A stretch of DNA of 12,799 bases from JAUZQZ01 sp964492105 (GCA_964492105.1 CAZBJB010000043.1:1-12799); one strand, 5' to 3'; counted from the first letter of the stretch, positions 1-6,834 are shown. The notes: generated from the sequence alone by a model not told the origin. Numbers and translations: made by a program.

Positions 1-1425
1 GTACGCCATTTCATGTTGATTTTCATCAATAATACAACGCGATTGTTCGCTGGCCAATTGCAACCAGACCACCAGCTCCGCCAAACCATGCCGTAGTGGT
101 TCCCGCTTTAACAAGGCACCCAGGGTAATCTGTTCTTGCTGTTGCAAAGCTTTCGCCAGCACCTGTTTCAAGCGCCCCTTGTCCACCGCGATTTGTGCGA
201 ACAACGCCTCGGTATCGGCATCTTCTTCACCCATTTTCAGCGTAATATCGGCAATGGCCGCCTGCAATGGCGGCTGATACATGGGGCGTTCCAACGGCAG
301 CATGAACGACAGACCGATCTCGTCCATCTCCATCATCACGCCTTGCGGAGGATGCTCCATACAACTGCGGGCCTCCGTCTTGATATGGCGCAGGATTTCC
401 ATAATCCGTTTGTTTTCCAGCCACGTTTTATCATCCAGGAAACGGCGTAACTGGCTGGAAAGCTGGGCCACCGTGCGCTGGGTATGTTCTCCCGCCGATA
501 GCCAGTCGTAATGCACGCGGCGCAGGCGACTATCCGGGCGCGATTCAGCCACGGGCGGCAAATTCAACACCTTGTCCAGCAAACCCGTCAACTCTTCCTG
601 CCGTCTGCTGGACATCAAGAAATCCCAGAAAGCGCGAAAGCTTTTACCCTGATCCGAGTCCGTAATATTGTCACACTCGCTCAATATATCTTCCAGCAAT
701 GCACCCTTGCCGCCTTCCCACAGGGCGATACGTTCGCGCACGCGGCGATCCAGCATGCGGAAATTCTGTTCAACCTCACGGAAGTCACTCAGCAATTCGC
801 CAGCCATCATAACAAATTGCTGAAAGCGGTCTTTTAACGATGTTTCATCCAGCAGAGGAATATCGCCCGCCTGTACCTGTTTGATTTCCCTGTCAATTTC
901 ACGCCGCCGTTTGCGCAGTTCGGCGATGCGCACCTTTGGGTCGGTTTCGCTGCCTTCAGCCATTTGATGTAGTAAATCAAACAGGGTTAACAGCCTTGAT
1001 TCGGTACCGATAAAGCGTCGTTCGGCCAAACCGGCCAGCCAGCGAATCCCCTTCTCGGTGGCCGGCGTCAAGTCATAATGCGGCTCATCGGATGCCTGTG
1101 GATAAAACTTGCGCAGCCAACCCTGCGCATTATCCGCCCACTTGTTTAAGTATTCCTGTGCCGTTCCGGGATAGCTCTCCGCTCCCAGACGCTCACGCAG
1201 GGCAAAAAGCTCATCCTCCAGAGCCTCCGATATATCGGATTGCGCCATTTCGCGTTTGTTTGAAATAATGAACACACGGTGTAGAAAACTCGCGATCAGG
1301 GGAGCGGAGTCAGCCCGCAATAGACGCCAGGCCGGATGATGGCGGCGCAAGGCGTCCAGCGCCTCGTAATTGAAAGCAGGTGAATCCCGGTCAGGCATGA
1401 TGACTTCGTACAAAGGCCTCATCAT
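1..1425 (-). CDS. jetA: Wadjet subunit JetA (DUF3375 family), 3' end off the window
   Basis: The frame is open for 475 codons and runs off the left edge, so only a short C-terminal tail should be missing. The N-terminus reads MMRPLYEVIMPDRDSPAFNY and is followed by HPAWRLLRADSAPLIASFLH, the opening I associate with DUF3375. Next come a charged helical stretch (RIAELRKRRREIDREIKQ) and an alpha-helical C-terminal half. DUF3375 is the JetA component of type I Wadjet, a MukF-like kleisin. With JetB (KITE), JetC (SMC-like ATPase) and JetD (nuclease) it forms a complex that extrudes and cuts circular plasmid DNA. The first ATG overlaps the stop of the upstream toxin gene by 4 bp (ATGA), and a second ATG follows immediately. 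No clear Shine-Dalgarno is visible, which fits translational coupling. The other jet genes should follow leftward on the same strand. Family recognition is from memory of sequence features; membership of a complete Wadjet operon is inference. Confidence 0.8.
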   Translation of the reverse strand, partial: MMRPLYEVIMPDRDSPAFNYEALDALRRHHPAWRLLRADSAPLIASFLHRVFIISNKREMAQSDISEALEDELFALRERLGAESYPGTAQEYLNKWADNAQGWLRKFYPQASDEPHYDLTPATEKGIRWLAGLAERRFIGTESRLLTLFDLLHQMAEGSETDPKVRIAELRKRRREIDREIKQVQAGDIPLLDETSLKDRFQQFVMMAGELLSDFREVEQNFRMLDRRVRERIALWEGGKGALLEDILSECDNITDSDQGKSFRAFWDFLMSSRRQEELTGLLDKVLNLPPVAESRPDSRLRRVHYDWLSAGEHTQRTVAQLSSQLRRFLDDKTWLENKRIMEILRHIKTEARSCMEHPPQGVMMEMDEIGLSFMLPLERPMYQPPLQAAIADITLKMGEEDADTEALFAQIAVDKGRLKQVLAKALQQQEQITLGALLKREPLRHGLAELVVWLQLASEQSRCIIDENQHEMAY

Positions 1426-1859
1426 GATTCATTCGCAAAAACTTCGACGCCATAATCTCTGGCGGCTTGCAGCAGTTTCGCATCCAGTGTTGCCAACCCG
1501 GCCCGCTTGCGTTCAGCAAGTTCCAGAGAGGCGGCATCATAGGCTGAAAGATCATATGCGATGGACAGCCGATAAACCCGCCCCATCATACCGGAACCCG
1601 ATGCGACATCAGTCTGGATCGGCAAAGCGTCGTATAATTGCATCAGTCCAGACACATCGTTATCGCTGATGCGCTTTCTTCGCCTGGCTGTAGCCAGCAC
1701 ATTGCCAATTTCATGCCACCAGAGCGAAGGCACCCACACCTCGTCATCCGGCATCTGCAACAAAAATGCGTCCGCCACATACGATGCCTCATCGGGCAAC
1801 CCCAGTGCTGCCGCTATTGAGCAATCCATCACCCAAAGTCTAATATTTTCGGCCTTCAT
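1422..1859 (-). CDS. PIN-domain ribonuclease toxin, VapC-like
   Basis: This is a 145-residue protein with the PIN-domain acidic set: D12 in VMDCS, E50 in WHEIGNVL, D108 in SAYDAASLELA and D126 in LATLDAKL. These residues coordinate the metal ions used for RNA cleavage in VapC-type toxins. The ATG at 1859 is preferred over a start at 1931. It gives the normal PIN length, removes a low-complexity extension, and is preceded by GGGAGA about 9 nt upstream. The gene start overlaps the antitoxin gene by 20 bp, a usual toxin-antitoxin arrangement. Its stop codon overlaps the jetA start. It probably acts in the cytoplasm on tRNA or rRNA, but the target cannot be read from the sequence. The PIN call is firm; the exact VapC subfamily is not. 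Confidence 0.85.
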   Translation of the reverse strand: MKAENIRLWVMDCSIAAALGLPDEASYVADAFLLQMPDDEVWVPSLWWHEIGNVLATARRRKRISDNDVSGLMQLYDALPIQTDVASGSGMMGRVYRLSIAYDLSAYDAASLELAERKRAGLATLDAKLLQAARDYGVEVFANES

Positions 1860-2091
1860 CCACCATCTCCCGAATACCGCCGCAGCCGGTAATGCGCTGC
1901 CGAACCGCCCGAAAGCGAGCGAGCAAATCATGAACTTCGCAACCCTGACGATTCACGGGTTCCAGCCGTGCAACCGGCGATCCCCGCCGGGTAATCGTAA
2001 AACTTTGTCCTTCCTCCACTTCCCGAATCAGAGAAGATAGATGCGTTTTTGCATCAAAGGCTGAAACCTGCTTGCGCAATTCATCAGACAT
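1840..2091 (-). CDS. Phd/YefM-type antitoxin
   Basis: This is an 83-residue protein beginning MSDELRKQVSAFDAKTHLSS. The AFDAKTHLSSLIREVEEGQSFTITRRGSPVARLEP stretch, given here by its key elements AKTHLSSLI, GQSFTITRRG and PVARLEP, is the classic Phd/YefM fold. That fold binds operator DNA through its N-terminal half, while the C-terminal tail neutralises the toxin. AGGAG lies about 6 nt upstream of the ATG. The 3' end overlaps the PIN-toxin start by 20 bp, so the two are translated as a pair. The family normally represses its own operon, and a 15-bp dyad 20 bp upstream of the start (2112-2126) is a plausible operator. Phd-fold antitoxins are often paired with Doc, RelE or PIN toxins; here the partner is PIN. 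Confidence 0.87.
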   Translation of the reverse strand: MSDELRKQVSAFDAKTHLSSLIREVEEGQSFTITRRGSPVARLEPVNRQGCEVHDLLARFRAVRQRITGCGGIREMVDEGRKY

Positions 2092-2111
2092 AAGAACTCC
2101 TGCTAGTTAAC

Positions 2112-2126
2112 AAACTGGTTAAGTTT
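2112..2126. promoter_or_regulatory. Candidate antitoxin operator dyad
   Basis: AAACT-GGTTA-AGTTT is a perfect 5-5-5 inverted repeat 20 bp upstream of the antitoxin start, within a wider run rich in GTTAA. Its position suits autorepression by the Phd-like antitoxin. No convincing -35/-10 pair could be assigned. The regulatory role is inference. Confidence 0.4.
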
Positions 2127-2147
2127 AGACTGGGCCTCAAGGCCGTG

Positions 2148-2180
2148 TCAATGGCATATCAATGCCATATCAATGGATTC
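2148..2180. repeat. Three tandem 11-bp repeats upstream of the toxin-antitoxin operon
   Basis: The copies are TCAATGGCATA, TCAATGCCATA and TCAATGGATTC, directly abutting with an 11-bp period, close to one helical turn. The middle part also forms a small palindrome (GGCAT-ATCA-ATGCC). They lie 57-89 bp upstream of the antitoxin start. A repeated binding site for a regulator is possible but unproven. Confidence 0.5.
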
Positions 2181-2239
2181 TCAGGCATGGGTATGATAAG
2201 GAGACGTAAATACAGTTGAAACCACGGATAAACGAAGAT

Positions 2240-2416
2240 GGGCGCGGATACGCAAGGTGAAGGTGCAAGCAGCGAAGGCAAGCTGGCATCGGTTCAAGCA
2301 GCGGATGCGCCAATTGACGGATCGCCGTCAGGGCATTTCTCTGGAAGCGATGATTGTGAAGCTGAATCGTTATTTGCAAGGCTGGATAGGTTACTATTGT
2401 TTATCGGAAACTTTGA
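2240..2416 (+). pseudogene. Fragment of a group II intron reverse transcriptase/maturase (domain X)
   Basis: Translation in the frame containing the GTG at 2257 gives KASWHRFKQRMRQLTD, then RRQGISLEAMIVKLNRYLQG and WIGYYCLSET. This matches the thumb/maturase domain X of group II intron-encoded proteins, where a KxRxREL-type helix precedes the 'ISLE..I..LN.YLRGWIGYF.L' block. The fingers, palm (YxDD) and the endonuclease tail are all absent, so it is a dead fragment. Recognisable homology stops near 2416, where the sequence becomes the antisense of the dinG 3' end. No intron RNA domains V/VI were recognised nearby. Recognition is from motif memory, not a search. Confidence 0.65.
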
Positions 2417-4490
2417 ATGACGCAGATGAAAATCGACGAACCTTGAACCCGGGAAAATTGTTCAACAATAATTTTCCGTAAAACTTCGTGCAGATTCTGG
2501 GATCAAGCACAATGATATTTCCAGTGTCACGTTCTGTTCGGATCAGGCGTCCAACCATCTGGGTTAAACGCATCGACGCCATGGGCAACATATAATCGTT
2601 AAACGAATGACCGCCGGATTTTCTGATCCAGTCCAGGCGGGCCTGTTCCATGGGTGTCGAGGGAACAGCGAAGGGTATTCGGGGGATGATCACTGTTGTG
2701 CAAAAATCACCGGGTAGATCAATGCCCTCGGCAAAAGATGCCAAGCCCAATATGATGCTTGTTTGACCTGCCTCAATGGTTTTTTTGTGCCTGGAAATCA
2801 GGTTTTTCCTGGGCATCGCTCCCTGCGCAAGGACAGCACCTGATATCGCATCGCCCACATCAAGGATCTCCCGAACACGCTGCATCTTTCGTGTACTGGT
2901 AAACAGCACAAGTACGCCCTTTGATCCTTTTTTCATCACGCCGGAAAGGATGTTCGCGGTCAATTGCTCATGCCCTTCATTATCCGGGTCGGTAGCATCG
3001 GCGGTGATGTAGACTGTGGAACGTTCGTAGCGAAAAGGAGAGGCAAAATGGTAGGTTCCCACCTCCCTGTCGGCCTGGCCTAATCCGGACTCTTGCAGAA
3101 ATCGGCCAAAATTTCCCAATGCGCGCAGGGTCGCGGAATAGGCGATGGCAGCCTTGGCTTCACTCCATAAGAATTTATTCAGGTGCCCCGATGCAAATGT
3201 GGGAAATGCATTGAACTGATAATCCGAATTCCTGAGCGTTTCGATCCAGCGAGCTGTCGGTGGTGATGCGGGATCGTCTTCCTTCAGCAGCATGTCGGTG
3301 CAATTAAACAGGTTGCTTATTCGATGGTGAAAGAAGCCAACATTGGATTGAATCCTTTCCACCGCCACATTACCCATGCTGGTTTTTGCGTCATCCGTGG
3401 TACATGCCTTGAGAATCATGGCAGCGCCTTTCAGCAGCGGTTCAGATTGATGCGCCATAGCTTGCACGGACTCAACACATGATGCCGGCACAACATTAAA
3501 TAACCATGCACCATCCTCAAACAGGGTTTCATTCTGCTCGATAGACGTTTGGAGTTCCTGTAGCGATTGTTTCAGATGATCAATCAACCCGCCGGACGAA
3601 TGAATCAATTCTTTCGCTAAATCCGGAAGCCTGGGAACTTTCTGCATTCGGTTTAACAATTTCTGATAGCTGTCCAGCCATTCCCGTGATCCCTTCACAT
3701 GGAAAACCGATCCAAAGTGTCGAACTGCGGTATCGGGCAAACGATGGGCTTCATCAAGCAGGTAAATCGTATCCTTCGGTTTGCAGGGGATGACAACGCC
3801 GCCACCAAGTGCCAGATCGGAAAGCAACAAATCGTGATTGACGACAATTACATCACATGTTCGCAAATGTCTGCGGGATTGGAAGTAAGGACAGCATTTA
3901 TATAATGAACAACGCCTGCCGAGACATGCATGGCCGTCGATGGTGATGCGGGTCATAGTTCCTGGAGAGAAAGGCTTCGGGTACGCATCAATATCCCCGT
4001 CCCATAACTTGTTATTGAATGCCTGCTCTATTTCCTGAAGCTCGCGCTCATTGGTCGGCATGGAGGCAGTATCACTTCCGGATGGGAAACCCTGTTCACC
4101 AAACAATGTCAATGTCTGATGATCTGCTTTTATTCCGGGATTAAGAAGCTTTTTTGGACACATGTATCTTCCCCTGCCCTTGGCAAGCGCCGAGACAAAA
4201 TCCTGATCAAGCATCTTGCACAGGGTAGGTAAATCATGGCCGATAATCTGTTCCTGAAGGGCGATGGTTCCAGTCGAGTACACGATGGGGGGCGCATCTT
4301 CATCATTGATCTTCCGGCGCATAAACAACGCGGCCATCAATCCGGCATAGCTTTTACCGATTCCCGTGCCTCCCTCGCATACACACAGACCGCCATCGCG
4401 AATGGTATCGACGATGATGGCAGTCATTTTCTCCTGATTCGTACGTCGGCAGAGGCCATGCCCGTACAGCTTTTCAAACCATGTATTCAA
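2394..4490 (-). CDS. dinG: DinG-family ATP-dependent DNA helicase with Fe-S cluster
   Basis: This is a 698-residue superfamily 2 (XPD/DinG) 5'-3' helicase, close in length to E. coli DinG (716). Walker A is GTGIGKS (41-47). The four Fe-S cysteines are C111 (GRGRYMCP), C189, C194 and C200, the last three with the 5 and 6 spacing of E. coli DinG, followed by PYFQSRR. The DEAH box is at 246-249, and motif VI is QMVGRLIR near the C-terminus, followed by TKFYGKLLL. The start is TTG: the in-frame stop TAA lies four codons upstream, no in-frame ATG exists there, and AAAGGA sits 5 nt before the TTG. DinG enzymes unwind forked DNA, R-loops and DNA-RNA hybrids. The gene is flanked by mobile-element fragments, and its last few codons lie antisense to the maturase fragment. 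A CRISPR type IV Csf4 role is unlikely since no CRISPR parts are visible. Confidence 0.88.
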   Translation of the reverse strand: MNTWFEKLYGHGLCRRTNQEKMTAIIVDTIRDGGLCVCEGGTGIGKSYAGLMAALFMRRKINDEDAPPIVYSTGTIALQEQIIGHDLPTLCKMLDQDFVSALAKGRGRYMCPKKLLNPGIKADHQTLTLFGEQGFPSGSDTASMPTNERELQEIEQAFNNKLWDGDIDAYPKPFSPGTMTRITIDGHACLGRRCSLYKCCPYFQSRRHLRTCDVIVVNHDLLLSDLALGGGVVIPCKPKDTIYLLDEAHRLPDTAVRHFGSVFHVKGSREWLDSYQKLLNRMQKVPRLPDLAKELIHSSGGLIDHLKQSLQELQTSIEQNETLFEDGAWLFNVVPASCVESVQAMAHQSEPLLKGAAMILKACTTDDAKTSMGNVAVERIQSNVGFFHHRISNLFNCTDMLLKEDDPASPPTARWIETLRNSDYQFNAFPTFASGHLNKFLWSEAKAAIAYSATLRALGNFGRFLQESGLGQADREVGTYHFASPFRYERSTVYITADATDPDNEGHEQLTANILSGVMKKGSKGVLVLFTSTRKMQRVREILDVGDAISGAVLAQGAMPRKNLISRHKKTIEAGQTSIILGLASFAEGIDLPGDFCTTVIIPRIPFAVPSTPMEQARLDWIRKSGGHSFNDYMLPMASMRLTQMVGRLIRTERDTGNIIVLDPRICTKFYGKLLLNNFPGFKVRRFSSASFKVSDKQ

Positions 4491-4529
4491 ATCATTCCTT
4501 TATACCGCCCGCTTACCTCCCACGGCCTG

Positions 4530-4712
4530 GATTTCCTTGTATCTCATCAGCTTCAGGTTGTTGACATTGAGCAGCGTCCAACCTTTGGCCAGCACCATCT
4601 TATCCAACGAACGCGCCCAGCCGCCATAGCCTTCCATGCCAACGCTAACGGACAATGCGTGCCTGGTGGCCTGCTTCCTCGGCAATCCGTTGCGAACAAA
4701 GGCCCTGCGCAA
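4530..4712 (-). pseudogene. IS110-family transposase fragment
   Basis: The frame contains VGMEGYGGWARSL, then KGWTLLNVNNLKLMRYKEI. I recognise this as the internal part of the DEDD RuvC-like domain of an IS110-family recombinase, where 'G(L/M)EGYNG.ARPLD' and 'NNLKL.RFKEI' are conserved. The first catalytic aspartate region and all of the C-terminal Tnp_20 serine domain are missing. After KEI (near 4530) the homology ends and the frame stops at 4500. It lies 40 bp upstream of dinG on the same strand. It is a degenerate remnant; the family call is moderately sure. Confidence 0.55.
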
Positions 4713-4771
4713 TCATCACGGCGATTTATGAATAGTTCAGGCTACATCAACGCCTGCCAGTAATGATTCCA

Positions 4772-4933
4772 CCTAGATCCTGCAAGTGCCCGCACACACA
4801 TAGCGCAACCCCTTGATTCATCTGGCATATTGAAAAAACACTCATCACCAATAAGCTGACAACCTGTTTTTTCAATACGCTATATAAACCAATGTCTTAC
4901 ACTCTGCATGCACGATCACTTGCAGGATCTGGG
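4772..4933. mobile_element. MITE-like 162-bp palindromic element with 17-bp terminal inverted repeats
   Basis: The left end CCTAGATCCTGCAAGTG (4772-4788) and the reverse complement of the right end CCCAGATCCTGCAAGTG (4917-4933) match at 16 of 17 positions. A second perfect 11-bp inverted pair, ATTGAAAAAAC (4829-4839) and GTTTTTTCAAT (4866-4876), has exactly the same centre (4852.5). The whole element is therefore one long imperfect palindrome. TTCCA occurs immediately outside both ends (4767-4771 and 4934-4938), as expected for a 5-bp target duplication. There is no coding potential. In the intervening arms most mismatches are C/T or A/G, which would pair as G-U in a minus-strand transcript. 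It could be a non-autonomous transposon or a structured RNA. Confidence 0.65.
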
Positions 4934-4964
4934 TTCCATATAAGACTCCTTGTGTAACAAGATC

Positions 4965-5045
4965 GTCATCCGAAGTCTCGTCTACAGCACGGAGCCATTA
5001 TTCACGTATGAATCGGCATCATCCCGGAAGACTTGATCGGATGAC
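4965..5045. repeat. 81-bp nested hairpin
   Basis: GTCATCCGAAGTC (4965-4977) pairs with GACTT-GAT-CGGATGAC (5030-5045): 13 base pairs with a 3-nt bulge. An inner hairpin, GCC(4994-4996)/GGC(5015-5017) plus ATTCA-CGTA-TGAAT (5000-5013), is nearly concentric. It lies 31 bp from the palindromic element at 4772-4933. It is not followed by a T-run, so a simple terminator is unlikely. Function unknown. Confidence 0.5.
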
Positions 5046-5206
5046 ACATGGATGGTGGGGCTGCATTTCGAAAGCTGAGCAGAACCTGTGACAGACCTGC
5101 CGATCCCAAGAACAACACCCCCGCCAAGATATTACCTTAGCAGGGATGCTTTGCCTTCGCCACTATGCAAAATCCGATGGTAAATTCCATTGATTTTGAG
5201 GCTGGT
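5046..5206. other. Non-coding stretch with no recognised feature
   Basis: This is the rest of the 716-bp gap between the dinG start and the 3' end of the peroxidase gene. I found no convincing gene, RNA or transposon end in it. Only a weak ATGG/CCAT pair lies just past the peroxidase stop, so no terminator is called. Confidence 0.5.
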
Positions 5207-6268
5207 TCAAGGAAGACGTGGTCGATGGATATGGTTCAGGCGCGTATCCGTCAGACTCTTGAGGAAAGCAATCAGGTCGTATTTTTCTTTTCCGGTCAGG
5301 TGCAGAGGCACGATCAGATCAGACTGATGTGCATCCTTTGGATCGCCACCTCTGTTATAGTGTTCAATCACTTGCCTCAAGGTGGAAAATGCACCGTCAT
5401 GCATGAAAAATACAAATGATGCCGAATTATATAATGATGGAGTTTTGAAAGCTCCCTTATCATCTGCATCATGGGTTACGGCATACCGGCCAACATCCTC
5501 TTTCAGTGGCCCCACCTGGGGTACGCCGATATTATGAAAATCATTGTCTGTCAGCAGTGGTGGCGTATGACATACAACGCATTTGGCTTTGTTCCTGAAC
5601 AGCTTAAACCCCCGTTGTGCTGCCATGGAGATCGCCTTCTTATCACCATTCACATAACGCTGGAACGGCGCATGCCGGGCAATGAGTGTTCGCTCGTAGG
5701 AGGCAATGGCCCTGGCAATATTCTGTCGGGTGGCATCCTTGCCGAATGCCTTGTGAAATGCTTTTTTGTATGCAGGTACAGCATTGAGTTTCTTGACGAT
5801 GCTCACAATATTTCCACCCATTTCACCGGGTGCCGAAATGGGTCCCATGTGACCGGGCAAGGCGCCCGTCTGCTCTTCAAGTGACGCCGCACGTCCATCC
5901 CAGAACAGAGACGTATAGTAGGCGGCATTAATCCATGATGGCGCCCAGCGGCCAAGCTCACCACTATGGCCAAAGGCGCGACGGGTATGTCCGCCGCCGC
6001 CGGCGAAGGGTAGATGACAACCGGCACAACTGATGGCGTTGTTTTTAGACAGACGCGTATCAAATGTCAGTTTGTGCCCGAGTTCGATTTTTGCCCTGGA
6101 CTGTGCATTATCGGCGGGAATCGGAACGGGTGGAAGTTTCCAGCCGGACAAATCCTCGGCCCGGCCCTCGGTTGGAAGCATGAGGCCCACCAGTAAAAGC
6201 AGCGCGGATGCGAGTATCATACGGATAGCCCGCCGATACCTTAATGTGTTTATGTTGTTGTCCTTCAT
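5207..6268 (-). CDS. Di-heme cytochrome c peroxidase (CCP/MauG family)
   Basis: This is a 353-residue periplasmic protein. An N-terminal hydrophobic segment (about residues 17-31), preceded by arginines and followed by GRAED, looks like a signal peptide cleaved after the GRA. The two c-type heme sites are CAGCH (81-85) and CVVCH (230-234). Family hallmarks LFWDGRA (121-127) and FMHDGAF (288-294) are present. Such enzymes reduce H2O2 to water with electrons from c-type cytochromes. The ATG at 6268 is preferred over that at 6286: AGAGGGAGA lies just upstream of it, and it removes a six-residue extension. It follows the ferritin-like gene by 21 bp, so the two form an operon. Divergent oxyR upstream suggests peroxide control. 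MauG-like enzymes share this architecture, but CCP is the likelier role given the context. Confidence 0.9.
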   Translation of the reverse strand: MKDNNINTLRYRRAIRMILASALLLLVGLMLPTEGRAEDLSGWKLPPVPIPADNAQSRAKIELGHKLTFDTRLSKNNAISCAGCHLPFAGGGGHTRRAFGHSGELGRWAPSWINAAYYTSLFWDGRAASLEEQTGALPGHMGPISAPGEMGGNIVSIVKKLNAVPAYKKAFHKAFGKDATRQNIARAIASYERTLIARHAPFQRYVNGDKKAISMAAQRGFKLFRNKAKCVVCHTPPLLTDNDFHNIGVPQVGPLKEDVGRYAVTHDADDKGAFKTPSLYNSASFVFFMHDGAFSTLRQVIEHYNRGGDPKDAHQSDLIVPLHLTGKEKYDLIAFLKSLTDTRLNHIHRPRLP

Positions 6269-6289
6269 GTTGTTCTCCCTCTTCATTTT

Positions 6290-6712
6290 TTATCCGGCAA
6301 TCACCGTCAGTAAATCGCGCTTATGTTCTTCCTCCTGAATGAGAATATCCTCAATGATGCGTCTAAGGCCATACTCACGAAGCTGTTCGGCCTGATAGAT
6401 GCGCTCTTTGTATCGTGCTATGGCGTTGTCCTCGCCCTTAAGATCCTGCCGTAGCATATCCAGGCTTGCCGGTGATACGTCAATCCGTTCGACGTCCACC
6501 GTTGGAATTCCTCCGAAAAAGTCAATCTGCTCGGAGACCATAACGGCATGTTGCATTTCCTCCTGCGCGTGGATAAGTAGCTCTTTCTGAATGGATTCGT
6601 ATTCGGGACCGGTAATGACCGATGCGTGCTGCACATATTGAATGGCTGCCGCATACTCCCACTCAAGATCCTTGTTTAGTTCAAGCATCAAATGTTTACG
6701 ACCCTGTGTCAT
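6290..6712 (-). CDS. Ferritin-like di-iron protein (bacterioferritin-type)
   Basis: This is a 140-residue four-helix protein. Di-iron ligands are arranged as in bacterioferritins and related ferritin-like proteins: E17/E19 in DLEWEYAAAIQY, E52xxH55 in EEMQHA, E94 in GEDNAIARYKE and E127xxH130 in EEEH. Proteins of this class oxidise Fe(II) with O2 or H2O2 and may store the iron, limiting Fenton chemistry. No heme-ligand methionine could be assigned with confidence, and the chain is shorter than standard bacterioferritin (about 158). The start at 6712 has GGGAAC upstream; the ATG at 6688 (MLELNKDLEW) is a credible alternative. It is first in an operon with the peroxidase, under a good -35/-10 at 6768-6796 and divergent from oxyR. 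A DPS-like miniferritin is the other possibility. Confidence 0.8.
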   Translation of the reverse strand: MTQGRKHLMLELNKDLEWEYAAAIQYVQHASVITGPEYESIQKELLIHAQEEMQHAVMVSEQIDFFGGIPTVDVERIDVSPASLDMLRQDLKGEDNAIARYKERIYQAEQLREYGLRRIIEDILIQEEEHKRDLLTVIAG

Positions 6713-6767
6713 GATATGTTCCCGGAACGATGGATTTTATTCTCCGTGCCTGTCTTATCCTGTCGAC

Positions 6768-6796
6768 ATTATGGGCATTCCCGTGAATAAGGTAAA
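6768..6796 (-). promoter_or_regulatory. Promoter of the ferritin-like/peroxidase operon
   Basis: Read on the minus strand, TTTACC (6796-6791) and CATAAT (6773-6768) are separated by 17 bp. They fit sigma-70 -35 and -10 boxes (4/6 and 5/6). The -10 lies 56 bp upstream of the ferritin-like start. No exact OxyR tetranucleotide array could be aligned. Confidence 0.5.
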
Positions 6797-6805
6797 GTTT
6801 AATAT

Positions 6806-6834
6806 TTGGAATACAACGATTAATTAAATAGAAT
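6806..6834 (+). promoter_or_regulatory. Promoter of oxyR
   Basis: TTGGAA (6806-6811) and TAGAAT (6829-6834), spaced 17 bp, match sigma-70 boxes at 4/6 and 5/6. They sit 35 bp before the oxyR ATG. They lie back to back with the divergent promoter, with -35 boxes only 9 bp apart. One OxyR tetramer bound between them could control both directions. Confidence 0.45.

Noticed and set aside
2394..4490. Possible type IV CRISPR-associated DinG (Csf4)
   Set aside because: There are no CRISPR repeats or other csf genes in the window, and the four-cysteine Fe-S pattern and length match cellular DinG.
4236..4763. Plus-strand open frame of 175 codons over the dinG start and IS110 fragment
   Set aside because: It is antisense to the DinG Walker A region, contains no known motif, and crosses a junction between unrelated elements.
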